From assembly GCA_002479255.1 (NCBI GenBank), contig DLMJ01000046.1, forward strand, positions 75,163-139,162: a stretch of DNA of 64,000 nt, given 5' to 3'. This DNA is from Candidatus Binatus soli. GTDB lineage: Bacteria; Desulfobacterota; Binatia; Binatales; Binataceae. Position 1 is the first letter of the stretch; each line of letters begins with the position of its first letter. Shown piece after piece: positions 40,534 to 49,237 of this stretch. Below the pieces are notes generated by a model that had not been told where the DNA came from, made no database searches, and saw only the letters and a list, made by a program, of their open reading frames with translations. Position numbers and translations under genes: made by a program.

Positions 40534-41244
40534 CTAAGGAATGCGTATGAACCCGCTTGAGTCGGGCGCACCCTTCGAGCCGCTGCTTTCGACGTGTTGC
40601 AGAATCGCGAGGTTGGTCCGCGCCGGCGCGTAATTGGGAATCTCACCAACCAGTTCTTTCCATTCCTGGCTCGCTCTGACGTACTTGCCTTCCTCGGCGT
40701 AGATTGCGCCGAGCGTGTTGCGCGCGTCCGGTTGACTCGGATCTATTTGCAGCGACAGTAGCGCTTCCTGCTCGGCTTGTGCGAGCGCTCCGCGCCGCTC
40801 ATATGCGAGTGCGAGGTTGAAATGCGTCTCGGGCCGTTCCGGTCCGAGCAGCGCCGCCAGCCGCAGCACTTGAGTCGCGTCGCGAGTCTGCCCGCTTTCG
40901 AGGTAGAGCAGGCCGAGGTTCAGGAACAACTGCCAGTCATCGAGGCCAAGACCGATCGCCTTCTGATACTCGGCGAGTTCCTGGCGATGCTGTCCGACGA
41001 CGCCGTACGCGAAGCCCAAGTGGTAATGTGCGAGCGCGTTGGTTGGATTATGGTTGATAACTATGCGATGACGGCGGATTGCCTCGGGGTAATCTTCCAT
41101 ACCCAGAAAGTAGTCCGCCAGCGGATCGCAAACTTGCTCGTCGTAAGAACTGCTTTTGGCGCTAGCCCGCGCGCTGATCGGCGACTGGAGTACCAGCGCG
41201 ATCAGAACCAAAAGACAAATGCTCGAACTGCGACAGCTCAACAA
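40534..41244 (-). CDS. Exported tetratricopeptide-repeat protein
   Basis: The 236-residue product has a signal peptide (SSICLLVLIALVLQSPISARA) and about five TPR units: AIRRHRIVINHNPTNALAHY, YQKAIGLGLDDWQLFLNLG, ATQVLRLAALLGPERPETHF, AEQEALLSLQIDPSQPDARN and a final one ending YAPARTNLAIL. It probably serves as a periplasmic scaffold. It lies just upstream of the carboxypeptidase on the same strand, suggesting a link to cell-wall work. No enzymatic motif. Confidence 0.82.
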   Translation of the reverse strand: MLSCRSSSICLLVLIALVLQSPISARASAKSSSYDEQVCDPLADYFLGMEDYPEAIRRHRIVINHNPTNALAHYHLGFAYGVVGQHRQELAEYQKAIGLGLDDWQLFLNLGLLYLESGQTRDATQVLRLAALLGPERPETHFNLALAYERRGALAQAEQEALLSLQIDPSQPDARNTLGAIYAEEGKYVRASQEWKELVGEIPNYAPARTNLAILQHVESSGSKGAPDSSGFIRIP

Positions 41245-41532
41245 CTTATTATCTCCCGCGGCCCGCGGCCCGCGTCCCGCAGGAAGAAATCCGATGCTAG
41301 CAGGAATTTTCGATTAAAAAAAACGCGCAGCGTGTTTTGGACGCCGCCCGCAGGAAAAAAAAGCGTCGTGCCAGCCGTGGACCGGATAAATCCGCGTTCG
41401 CGCGGCCGGCCGGACGCCGGAGGCAAAGCCGTCTCCGCCCCCCGACCCTGGGTGGATCGATGTACCTTAAGCGATTCGATCCAGGGCGGCTGCCAATGCA
41501 ACCGCCCTTGTGGTTATCAAGCCTGAGCGAAA

Positions 41533-41826
41533 TTACGGAGTAGCGGGAGCCGGAGCGGCTGCGCCACCAGCCGCTGCACCGGCCGATTTGCCTGCCGCTG
41601 CGCCTGCCTCGGCACCGGCTGCTGAGCCAGCCGCCGCGCCTGCTTCGACCGCCTTCTTGTGGCGATGATGTTTCTTCTTGGCTGCCGCCGTCGATGCTGC
41701 CGCGGCCGGGGCTGCCGCGCTCGCCTCCGCCGCTGGCGCTGCAGGCGGGGCGTCTTGGGCGAAAGCCGGCATCGCCAACGCGGCGGCGAAGAAAGCTGCG
41801 GAAAGGATTGAAAGGGTGCGCTTCAT
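41533..41826 (-). CDS. Small exported Ala-rich protein with basic His/Lys patch
   Basis: The 97-residue protein starts with a clear signal peptide (MKRTLSILSAAFFAAALAMPAFA). The mature chain is nearly all Ala, Gly and Pro around a central KKKHHRHKKA cluster, recalling acid-shock (Asr-like) and other periplasmic low-complexity proteins. AAGGAG lies 10 bases before ATG. A hairpin in the leader (41850-41868) and another past the stop (arms 41484-41489 and 41502-41507) frame it as a single-gene unit. Function unknown. Confidence 0.72.
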   Translation of the reverse strand: MKRTLSILSAAFFAAALAMPAFAQDAPPAAPAAEASAAAPAAAASTAAAKKKHHRHKKAVEAGAAAGSAAGAEAGAAAGKSAGAAAGGAAAPAPATP

Positions 41827-41849
41827 ACTCTTGGATCTCCTTGATCTGG

Positions 41850-41868
41850 GCGGCCCTTAATGGGCCGC
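41850..41868 (-). promoter_or_regulatory. Hairpin between the glycosyltransferase gene and the Ala-rich gene
   Basis: GCGGCCC (41850-41856) and GGGCCGC (41862-41868) form a perfect 7-bp stem with a 5-nt loop. It is in the 5' leader of the small exported protein, just before its ribosome site. It may act as a weak terminator for the upstream glycosyltransferase or as an mRNA-stabilising element; no U-run follows. Confidence 0.45.
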
Positions 41869-42018
41869 AATGTGACTATTAGGGCTATTGCTATACCCGT
41901 GCCATCGGGGTTTCCGCAAGATCCCTACGGAACGACAAGGTAATTTCGCCGGGCGGACGGTCCCCGATGACGCAATCGGTCTATCGTCTATCCGCTTTGC
42001 GTCTGCGTTTGTCTCCTT

Positions 42019-42765
42019 TCACGGTCGCCCCGGACCCCCATATCCTCGCCCCTGGCGCTCAGCTCTGAGCTCTCTATATAGCGCTATTAGCTCCTTAAAC
42101 GCCCGCGCGACCACTTTGAGATTGGCGCCCGACTGCTCGCCCGTCAGCCGGGGCAGATGCTTTACGTCCACCTCTATTACCTTTGCGTTACGGCCCGCCA
42201 GCCGCGCCATCAGCTCAGTCGAGATCATCGCGCCATGCGCCCGCAAATCCATCCCCTCGAGCTTCTCGCGCTTGAACAATTTGAAGCCGCAATCGATATC
42301 GCTGATGGTGATGCCGAGTAGAACACGAACCAGAACCGTCCACGCCTTGCCGTTGATTCTGCGAATCAGATGGTCGGCACGGCGCACTCGGTGCCCGGCA
42401 ACAACGTCGTATTCGGGAACAAATGGCGTCAAACGCTCCAGATCTGAAGGATCGAACTGCCCATCGCCGTCGCATAGCAGCACGTACTGCTTGGTCGCCG
42501 CCCGGATTCCGGAGATTACCGCACCGCCGTAGCCCTTGTTGGTAGGATGACGCACGACCTTGACGTGCGAATCCTCCGCGGCGAGGCGCTCGGCGATCTC
42601 GCCGGTGCGATCGCGGCTGCCGTCGTCGACCACGATTACCTCGAAGTCGTCTGCGACACGCGGCAATTCGGCCAGGTATGAGCGCACGACGCGCTCGACG
42701 TTGCCTTCCTCGTTATGCGACGGCAGGAAAACGCTGATTGCGGGGATTCGGACCGGGGAGCTCAC
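42019..42765 (-). CDS. Family 2 glycosyltransferase (polyprenyl-phosphate sugar transferase-like)
   Basis: The 248-residue GT-A enzyme has VFLPSHNEEGNVERVV, VIVVDDGSRDRTGEIAE, the DxD-containing LLCDGDGQFDPSDLERL and a C-terminal DIDCGFKLFKREKLEG segment. This layout fits dolichol/undecaprenyl-phosphate mannose or glucose synthases without the C-terminal membrane helices. It probably makes a lipid-linked sugar donor, possibly for GT-C enzymes such as those at 50.2-53.6 kb; that link is inference. A flavin reductase gene lies 15 bases upstream. Confidence 0.87.
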   Translation of the reverse strand: MSSPVRIPAISVFLPSHNEEGNVERVVRSYLAELPRVADDFEVIVVDDGSRDRTGEIAERLAAEDSHVKVVRHPTNKGYGGAVISGIRAATKQYVLLCDGDGQFDPSDLERLTPFVPEYDVVAGHRVRRADHLIRRINGKAWTVLVRVLLGITISDIDCGFKLFKREKLEGMDLRAHGAMISTELMARLAGRNAKVIEVDVKHLPRLTGEQSGANLKVVARAFKELIALYRELRAERQGRGYGGPGRP

Positions 42766-42780
42766 GTTGGCATGGGCGAT

Positions 42781-43260
42781 CTAGTCGCCGAGCTCACGGT
42801 ATCCGCCGCGGAAAAACAGCAGCGGCTTGCCCTCGTGGGGCGTTTCGGCCTGCTCGACCTCGCCGATGTAAATGGTATGGTCGCCGCCGTCGATCGCGCT
42901 GGTCACTTTGCACTCGAGATAAGCGAGCGCACCGTCGAGGATCGGGGCGCCGTTCGCGCCAATTTTGTGACTGACGCCCTCGAATTTGTTGCCGCCGCTG
43001 ATCGCGAATTTGCGCGACACCGCTTCCTGGTCGCAGGCCAGTATATTGACGGTGAAGATTTTGCTCTCCTCGAAGCAGGGATAGCTCTCGGCCTTCTTGT
43101 CCACGCAAACCAGGGCCAGCGGAGGAACCAGCGAGACCGACGTAAACGCGTTGGCAGTCAGGCCGTGCAGCTCACCCGAGCTGCGACGCGACGTGACCAC
43201 GGTAACGCCGGTTGCGAAATGACCCATCACGCGCCGCAGTTCGTTCTTTTCGATTGCCAT
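42781..43260 (-). CDS. Flavin reductase-like protein (FMN-binding split barrel)
   Basis: ATG 43260 with GAGAGA upstream gives 159 residues starting MAIEKNELRRVMGHFATGVTVVT, the classical opening of HpaC-type flavin reductases. SVSLVPPLALVCVDKKAESY, FTVNILACDQEAVSRKFA and a final FFRGGYREL complete the fold. Such proteins supply FADH2 or FMNH2 to two-component monooxygenases; the HpaB-family protein at 10.9-12.4 kb is a possible client but is 30 kb away. Its neighbours give no pathway hint. Confidence 0.88.
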   Translation of the reverse strand: MAIEKNELRRVMGHFATGVTVVTSRRSSGELHGLTANAFTSVSLVPPLALVCVDKKAESYPCFEESKIFTVNILACDQEAVSRKFAISGGNKFEGVSHKIGANGAPILDGALAYLECKVTSAIDGGDHTIYIGEVEQAETPHEGKPLLFFRGGYRELGD

Positions 43261-43477
43261 CCAAATCTCTCTGCGCGCAGATGCTATCAGACGATTTTGC
43301 CGACCGTCAAAGCGCAAAGCGCGGCCGCGCGCGAGGTTGTTGTCCGTCGATGAATGCTCCCGGCAATGCTCGCCGATAAAAAAAATCGCAGATTGACGCT
43401 ACTTTACAATTGACCTGGACACCAAGCGTTCCCAAGATAGAGAATGTGACCGCGATGCTGGAGCTTTGCTGGAGTTG

Positions 43478-44293
43478 ATGGGCCGGATTGTTGGATCGAT
43501 CGCCGCCGGATTGGTCGTTGCGGCCATAGTCATGATGTGCGCCGCCGAGCCCGGGCGTGCCGAATCCTCGGCGGCGATCATGTTGCAGGACGTGCCGATC
43601 ACCGCCGGCGACGCGGAGAAAGCAGGCACAATGCCGCCGCCTCCGCCCTACGATCCGACCGCGGTGAAATACGTCGATCCGGGGATGCCGACGCCCGATC
43701 CGCGGGCGACTCTCACTCCGACGCCGACCGCGACGCCAACTCCTCCCGCGCAGGTGAAAATCGACGGGGTCCGGACCGATCGCGTGCCGACTCCGGGTCA
43801 ACTTCTCTTCAAAGCGACGCGCGACATAACTTTCATGGATCCGCTCAGTTGGTCGGTGAATATTTTCAAAAAGCGCCACCAGTTGATCGTCTATTACAAA
43901 GGCCGGATGTTTAAGAACTACCAGGCCGTGTTCGGGCGCAGCTTCGAGCCCGGCACGAAACTGTGGGAAGGGGACCGGCGCACGCCCGAAGGCGTTTACA
44001 CGATCGTCGGGAAGCATCCGAGTCGCCGCTGGGGTTGGTTCCTGACGCTGAACTATCCAAACCTGCTTGACCGGCGCCGCTACGAAGAACTGCGCGACGG
44101 CGGCGCGGTGCCGAGCGAAGACGGCCATCCGGTTGGAATGGGCGGCAGAATCGGAATCCATGGCACCGACGAACCGCTGCTGAACAGAGGCAATATCAAC
44201 TGGACCACGGGATGCATCTCGGTGGACGACGAAGATGTCGAAGAGCTGAAGCGGCTGCTCCCCGACGGCACGGTAGTGATAATCAAACCCTAG
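43478..44293 (+). CDS. L,D-transpeptidase (YkuD family), exported
   Basis: ATG 43478 gives 271 residues (TTG 43466 possible). A signal or anchor helix (VGSIAAGLVVAAIVMMCAAEPG) is followed by a Thr/Pro linker (TLTPTPTATPTPP) and a YkuD catalytic domain. The active-site stretch IGIHGTDEP, then NINWTTGCISV, contains the conserved His and the nucleophile Cys, about residues 228-247. It would form 3-3 peptidoglycan crosslinks or attach lipoproteins. Four bases of its 3' end overlap nuoD on the other strand. Confidence 0.92.
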   Translation: MGRIVGSIAAGLVVAAIVMMCAAEPGRAESSAAIMLQDVPITAGDAEKAGTMPPPPPYDPTAVKYVDPGMPTPDPRATLTPTPTATPTPPAQVKIDGVRTDRVPTPGQLLFKATRDITFMDPLSWSVNIFKKRHQLIVYYKGRMFKNYQAVFGRSFEPGTKLWEGDRRTPEGVYTIVGKHPSRRWGWFLTLNYPNLLDRRRYEELRDGGAVPSEDGHPVGMGGRIGIHGTDEPLLNRGNINWTTGCISVDDEDVEELKRLLPDGTVVIIKP

Positions 44294-45504
44294 CGATCGC
44301 ACTCTCCGCCGACCATGTTGATCATATCGAACGTCGTGATGATGTCCGGGATCATGTGGCCGATGAGCATCTTGTTGAGCGCGCCCATGCCGAGAAAGCA
44401 CGGCGGCCGCACGCGCACGCGATATGGCCGGCCGCTGCCGTCGCTCACGATGTAAAAGCCCAACTCGCCGTTGGCGGCCTCGACCGCCTGGTAAACCTCG
44501 CCGGCGGGCACGTGGATGCCCTCCATGATCAGCTTGAAGTGGTTCATCAGGCCTTCGATCGAGTTGTACACCTTCTGCTTTTCGGGCAGGACAACCCCGG
44601 GATCGGTGATCATGACGGGACCTTCGGGCAGCGTCGCGAGCGCTTGCTCGATGATACGCTTGGACTGATACATCTCCTGGAAGCGGACGTTGAAGCGATC
44701 GTAATTGTCGCCGCGGTCTCCCGTCGGGACCTCGAACTCCATCCGGTCATACACCAGGTACGGATGCGCCTTGCGAACGTCGTACGACACGCCGGCCGCG
44801 CGCAGCAGCGGACCACTCAGCCCGTAGGAGATTGCCTCCTGCTTCGATAACTTCCCGATCCCCGCCATCCGGTCGATGAATATGCGGTTGCGGCTGAGCA
44901 GCTTGTCGCAGTCGGCGAGAACCTGATCGAGGCGCGCGAACGAAGATTTGATCCGATCGGTGAAGTCCGCCGGCAGGTCATGGGTCACGCCGCCGACGCG
45001 GCACCATGTCACGGTGACTCGCGCGCCGGTCACAGCCTCGATCAAGTCGTAGAGAAACTCGCGCGCCTCCATCATGTAGAACAGAACGGTCTGCGCGCCC
45101 ATCTCCATCGCCCCCGCACCGAGGCAGGTCATATGGTCTGTGATGCGCGAAACTTCGCTCATGATCAGGCGCACGTACTTGCATCGCTCAGTCGTGTCGA
45201 TGCCGAGCAGGCGCTCGACGGCGAGCGCGAAGCCGACGTTGTTGATGCAGGGCGAGGCGTAATTCAGGCGGTCGGTGTAGGGGAAGCATTGTGTCCAGGT
45301 CCCCTGCTCGCACATTTTTTCGAATCCGCGATGCAGGAATCCGACCTCGACGTCGCAATCGACGATCCGCTCGCCGTCGAGCTTGAGGTTGAGCTTGATG
45401 GTGCCGTGGGTAGTGGGATGCGACGGCCCCATCTGGAGTTCCATGATCTCGTCGGAGGGGTCCGACGGTACGATTTTGTCCTTCCAGCGCGCCGGTAGTG
45501 CCAT
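44290..45504 (-). CDS. nuoD: NADH-quinone oxidoreductase subunit D
   Basis: The 404-residue protein is the 49-kDa complex I subunit: MELQMGPSHPTTHGTIKLNLKLDGE, VGFLHRGFEKMCE, NYASPCINNVGFALAVE and a C-terminal GYH-like DIITTFDMINMVGGECDR. It forms the quinone pocket with NuoB. It is the last gene of a nuoA-C-D run, 21 bases after nuoC. Further nuo genes do not follow; a convergent L,D-transpeptidase gene lies there instead. Confidence 0.97.
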   Translation of the reverse strand: MALPARWKDKIVPSDPSDEIMELQMGPSHPTTHGTIKLNLKLDGERIVDCDVEVGFLHRGFEKMCEQGTWTQCFPYTDRLNYASPCINNVGFALAVERLLGIDTTERCKYVRLIMSEVSRITDHMTCLGAGAMEMGAQTVLFYMMEAREFLYDLIEAVTGARVTVTWCRVGGVTHDLPADFTDRIKSSFARLDQVLADCDKLLSRNRIFIDRMAGIGKLSKQEAISYGLSGPLLRAAGVSYDVRKAHPYLVYDRMEFEVPTGDRGDNYDRFNVRFQEMYQSKRIIEQALATLPEGPVMITDPGVVLPEKQKVYNSIEGLMNHFKLIMEGIHVPAGEVYQAVEAANGELGFYIVSDGSGRPYRVRVRPPCFLGMGALNKMLIGHMIPDIITTFDMINMVGGECDR

Positions 45505-45525
45505 GGCTTGTATCGGGTCGTGTCT

Positions 45526-46026
45526 TCAGCGCGAGGAGCGAATCGGATTCACGACCGGGTCGATCTCCGGGACGATCGGTTGGCGTTTGTTGTAGTGGTA
45601 GTCCTTGCGCAGCGGATGACCCTCGAAGGAATCGTACATCAGGATGCGGCGCAAATCGGGATGGCCCTTGAAAACGATTCCGAACATGTCGAAGCATTCG
45701 CGCTCGAGCCAGTCGGCGGCGCCCCACAGGCCAACGACGCTGTGAACCCACGGATCGGCGCCGTCCACGCCAATCTTGACGCGGATGCGATGGCCGCGGG
45801 TGAGCGAGTTCAGTTGATAGACGACCTCGAAGCGCGGTTTGCGCTCGGGCCAATCGACGGCGGTCACGTCGGTCAGGAAATTGAAATCGAAGTCAGGCTC
45901 GTCGCGCAGCGCGCGGAAAAAATCATACGCGCGTTCGCGATCGATGGTGAAAGTTTCCTCGTCGCGTGCATTTTGCGCGTCGAGAATTTCCCCGCCAAAG
46001 CGTGCCTTTAGTTTTTCAATCAACAT
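45526..46026 (-). CDS. nuoC: NADH-quinone oxidoreductase subunit C
   Basis: ATG 46026 gives 166 residues (an upstream open frame runs into nuoA). The 30-kDa subunit signature ERECFDMFGIVFKGHPDLRRIL and the tail PLRKDYHY are present. It belongs to the hydrophilic arm of complex I beside NuoD. It begins five bases after nuoA, where nuoB would be expected. Confidence 0.95.
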   Translation of the reverse strand: MLIEKLKARFGGEILDAQNARDEETFTIDRERAYDFFRALRDEPDFDFNFLTDVTAVDWPERKPRFEVVYQLNSLTRGHRIRVKIGVDGADPWVHSVVGLWGAADWLERECFDMFGIVFKGHPDLRRILMYDSFEGHPLRKDYHYNKRQPIVPEIDPVVNPIRSSR

Positions 46027-46031
46027 CTCAG

Positions 46032-46385
46032 CTAGTCCCAATCGAGCGCGCCGCGCTGCCAGGCGTAGAGCAGGCCGACGCACAGAATCGCGATGAAGAT
46101 AAGCGCCTCGACGAAGCCGAACATTCCCAGGTAGCGCAGCTCGACCGCCCACGGATACAGAAAAATCACCTCGACGTCGAAGATCAGAAACAGGATTGCC
46201 GTCAGGTAGAAGCGCACCGAAAACCGCCCCCACGCCGAGCCGCTCGGCGGGTTGCCGCATTCGAAAGCTTCGCTCTTGATCGCACCGGGACGCTTGGGAC
46301 CGATCAGCATGTTGATCGTGCACATGACGCCGACGATCACGCCGGCAACAAGCAGGGTCACAGCCACGGGATACCAGGTTGTCAT
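46032..46385 (-). CDS. nuoA: NADH-quinone oxidoreductase subunit A
   Basis: The 117-residue membrane subunit has three helices and the conserved loop SEAFECGNPPSGSAWGRFSVRFYLTA (in part), including the redox-sensitive Cys, and FLIFDVEVIFLYPWAVE. First gene of the nuoA-C-D run. The 267 bases upstream to the divergent DUF1329 gene hold the promoter region. Confidence 0.96.
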   Translation of the reverse strand: MTTWYPVAVTLLVAGVIVGVMCTINMLIGPKRPGAIKSEAFECGNPPSGSAWGRFSVRFYLTAILFLIFDVEVIFLYPWAVELRYLGMFGFVEALIFIAILCVGLLYAWQRGALDWD

Positions 46386-46652
46386 TTCTCGATCTGCCTA
46401 CAAGCACTTCTTATCTTGATATCAATACCTGATGAGCGGGTCTTTTGGAACGGTCGCCGATTTTTTTGAGGAGGCGCGACCGCCGTCGGCAGGCGCTAAT
46501 CGAGCCATTAGACCCCAACCGGTTCGCCACGATTAGCGCTATTGACGATTTCGAGCCGCCGGACTAATTTCACAAGCCACATAATGATGTTAACGGATTG
46601 TTGCGGGACGAAATTCCAAACACCGGCAAGCACTTGCCGAAAGGGAATCAAC

Positions 46653-47978
46653 ATGAATCGCGCAATCGGATGGGGAGCTTGGTGCGGCGGAGTTCTGACT
46701 GCTTTGATGCTGGTGGTCGGTATTACCAACGCGCCGGTATCGGCCCAGGTAAAGCCGGGAGATTTCATCACCCCGGACGACGCGTCCAAGGTCAAAGACC
46801 TGCTCCCACCAGGCGCGTACTTGCGCGTCCTGCACGGTATGTCGATCAAGGTCGAGCCAACCGAACGCATAGACTGGCCTCAGCCTTACACCGAGGCGAC
46901 CGAAAAGTACTCGAGCCAGACCAGGCTGACCCCCGACCATCGCAGCCTGATTGGCTACGTCGCGGGTCAGCCGTTTCCGATCATCGACGCCAACGATCCG
47001 CAGGCAGCCGAGAAGGTGATGTGGAACGAAGTCTTCCGGCCAATATCTACCGACGACTACGATCTGCGCTGGTTCGATTGCGACAGCGTGTACTGGGGCC
47101 GCAACAAGCCGTTTTTCGAGATCACTGACATCGAGATCGGCCACTATGCGGGCTACAACGAAGTCGGACGCACCGAAGTCGAACCGCTGCCGATCGATCC
47201 CGATTTCAATACAACTGGACGCTTTTACGAGGCGCTGCTCTATCCGGTTCTCGCTCCGGCACAAGGTCGGGGCAACGGGATCCTCAAGTTCCGCTACGCC
47301 GATCCGAGACACGATGACGACAGTTGGACCTGGGAGCCCGGTACGCGCCGGCTCCGGCGTCTGAGCTACACGTTGAGTGACAACCCTTCAGGCGGCGCGC
47401 AGTCTTACGATCCCAACCACTACGAGGGCTGGAGCGGCAAGCCCGAGGACTACAATTTCAAGTTCCTGGGCGAGAAGACCATGCTCGCCGCAATCGACAT
47501 CCATCATGGCGTCGATCCGCGCTGCCCAACCGACGGCGGCGCAAGCCATTGCCCGGACCCGTGGCAACTCAGGCGGCTCTACATGATTGAGGCCAAGGCA
47601 CGGCCGGGACGGTACGCCAGCTCCCTTTACAGCCGCGAAATTATCTACATCGACTCGGAGGCCGACTTCCCGATGTTCGTGGACATGTATGACAACCGGG
47701 ACCAGTTGTGGTTCAACTACACCGGGTGGATGAACTATGCCGATCGGGCGCGCGCCGACTCGCGCATCGCGATTTACCCCTTCAAGCGCCAGTTCCAGGT
47801 CGGATCCTCGACGGTTGACGTGCAGGGCGGGCTTTCCACCGTTTGCTACCATCCGTCGATGAATGCTCCGTCACCCGAGGGCTGGTTCATCAACATGGGC
47901 GCCGTGGATCGCGACTGGTTCACTCCCGAGGCGATGGCGCGCGCGGCCGAGGGCGGACATGGGTTAGCGGGCGACTGA
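46653..47978 (+). CDS. DUF1329 family exported protein
   Basis: ATG 46653 with AAAGGGA upstream gives 441 residues; the open frame from 46542 is not used. A signal peptide (GGVLTALMLVVGITNAPVSAQ) precedes a long beta-rich chain containing ERIDWPQPYTEATEKYS, DDSWTWEPGTRRLRRLSY and YSREIIYIDSEADFPMFVDMYD. Proteins of this family have a LolA-like fold, are periplasmic or outer-membrane, and are often encoded with DUF1302 proteins and RND permeases for hydrophobic substrates. Here it is alone and followed by a strong terminator. Molecular role is unknown. Confidence 0.85.
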   Translation: MNRAIGWGAWCGGVLTALMLVVGITNAPVSAQVKPGDFITPDDASKVKDLLPPGAYLRVLHGMSIKVEPTERIDWPQPYTEATEKYSSQTRLTPDHRSLIGYVAGQPFPIIDANDPQAAEKVMWNEVFRPISTDDYDLRWFDCDSVYWGRNKPFFEITDIEIGHYAGYNEVGRTEVEPLPIDPDFNTTGRFYEALLYPVLAPAQGRGNGILKFRYADPRHDDDSWTWEPGTRRLRRLSYTLSDNPSGGAQSYDPNHYEGWSGKPEDYNFKFLGEKTMLAAIDIHHGVDPRCPTDGGASHCPDPWQLRRLYMIEAKARPGRYASSLYSREIIYIDSEADFPMFVDMYDNRDQLWFNYTGWMNYADRARADSRIAIYPFKRQFQVGSSTVDVQGGLSTVCYHPSMNAPSPEGWFINMGAVDRDWFTPEAMARAAEGGHGLAGD

Positions 47979-48027
47979 TGCCCGGCGTGATCGAGTAAAA
48001 GAGTCGCGCGACTGATTGAGAAATAAA

Positions 48028-48061
48028 CCGGCGCGGCCACCAACGGCCGCGCCGGTTTTTC
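48028..48061 (+). terminator. Rho-independent terminator after the DUF1329 gene
   Basis: CCGGCGCGGCC (48028-48038) and GGCCGCGCCGG (48045-48055) form a perfect 11-bp stem with a 6-nt loop, preceded by AAATAAA and followed by TTTTTC. This is the clearest intrinsic terminator in the window; the A-tract upstream makes it plausible in both directions. Confidence 0.9.
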
Positions 48062-48065
48062 GTCT

Positions 48066-48091
48066 CTCACTTTTCACTTTTCACCTTTCAC
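48066..48091 (-). repeat. A-rich 8-nt tandem repeat
   Basis: On the minus strand three to four GTGAAAAG-type units follow each other (CTTTTCAC on the plus strand). The unit resembles those at 3161-3193. It is the only one of the three that is not directly before a start codon on the same strand. Confidence 0.55.
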
Positions 48092-48142
48092 TGGCGCGCG
48101 TGATACTCGCGCAGCCGCGACTCCGCCGATAAGATTCATCAC

Positions 48143-49222
48143 GTGCAACACGACGAAGAGTTGGAAAAATGGGCGGCAGAGGCGGTGGCGCGGCGATGGC
48201 CGCGCGCGCGCATCGACAAAATCGCCGCTCTCCGCGGCGATCTCTCAACGCGTCGTTTCTGGCGCGTATCGATTGCGCAGCACAAGGAGAGCGCCGCCCC
48301 GCAGGACGAAACCGGCGCGCCTCCCACCGCGATCCTCGTCGATCTCGGGCCCGACGACTTCCCCCGCTACGTTCGCGCGCTGAATCTTATCCGTGGCCGC
48401 CGCTACGAGCCGCCGTGGATCGACGTGCATCGGTCGCTCGAGTCGATCGGCGCACCCGTTCCCGCACTCTACGATGCGGCGCTCGCCCGGCGCGCGATGC
48501 TGGTGGAAGATGTCGGCGAACTCTCCCTGCTCGGCGCCGTCCGCCGTCCCGGCGCCGACGCCGCGGACCTGTTCCGGCTCGCCGCCTCCGAACTGATTCG
48601 CCTGCACGTTGACGGCACCGGTCAAATCGACCGTCGATGCGTCGCGCGGGAGATCGCCTACAGCGGCCGGCTGTTCGAATGGGAGATGAAGGAATTTGCG
48701 GAAGTTGGCCTCGCCGCCGTCGCACCGGGCGCCGACTTTTCACCCATCGCACCCGAGCTGAATCGGCTGGCCGCGCGGCTCGATCGCTTCCCACGCGTGT
48801 TCTCGCATCGCGACTACCACGGCCACAACCTGTTCATCCAGGACGGCCCGCGAATTCGAATCATAGATTTTCAGGATGCGCTCATGGCGCCGGCCGCGCA
48901 GGACCTCGCCGTGCTCCTGACGACCCGCGACACCGATGAATTCATTACGCCGGTAATCGAGCGCCGCATCCTCGACTTCTACTGCGCGGGACTCGCGCGG
49001 CGCGGCATCCCCGCCACGCTCGACGCGGCGCAATTCATGAGCAGCTATCGCATGTGCGTTTTGCAACACGCGCTCAAGATGATCGGACGCTTCGAGATGT
49101 TCGAGCGCGGCGGCAAGACCGGATACCGTCCCTACATTCCGCATGCGCTCGCACAGGCGCGCCGGATGCTTGCTCAGATGCGCGCCGAGTTTCCTGAACT
49201 TTGCGCGGCGCTCAGCGCTTAG
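48143..49222 (+). CDS. amgK: AmgK-like sugar kinase (aminoglycoside-phosphotransferase fold)
   Basis: The 359-residue protein has kinase motifs VFSHRDYHGHNLFIQ (catalytic loop) and IIDFQDALMAPAAQDLAVLL (metal-binding DFQDA), which match AmgK, the anomeric N-acetylmuramate/N-acetylglucosamine kinase of peptidoglycan recycling. The N-terminal half includes an unusual Pro/Ala-rich insert near residues 50-65. The next gene is a MurU-like nucleotidyltransferase 15 bases on, reproducing the amgK-murU pair. GTG 48143 is the first start. The terminator at 48028 isolates the pair from the gene before. Confidence 0.85.
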   Translation: MQHDEELEKWAAEAVARRWPRARIDKIAALRGDLSTRRFWRVSIAQHKESAAPQDETGAPPTAILVDLGPDDFPRYVRALNLIRGRRYEPPWIDVHRSLESIGAPVPALYDAALARRAMLVEDVGELSLLGAVRRPGADAADLFRLAASELIRLHVDGTGQIDRRCVAREIAYSGRLFEWEMKEFAEVGLAAVAPGADFSPIAPELNRLAARLDRFPRVFSHRDYHGHNLFIQDGPRIRIIDFQDALMAPAAQDLAVLLTTRDTDEFITPVIERRILDFYCAGLARRGIPATLDAAQFMSSYRMCVLQHALKMIGRFEMFERGGKTGYRPYIPHALAQARRMLAQMRAEFPELCAALSA

Positions 49223-49237
49223 CAGGGTGTCTATCCA

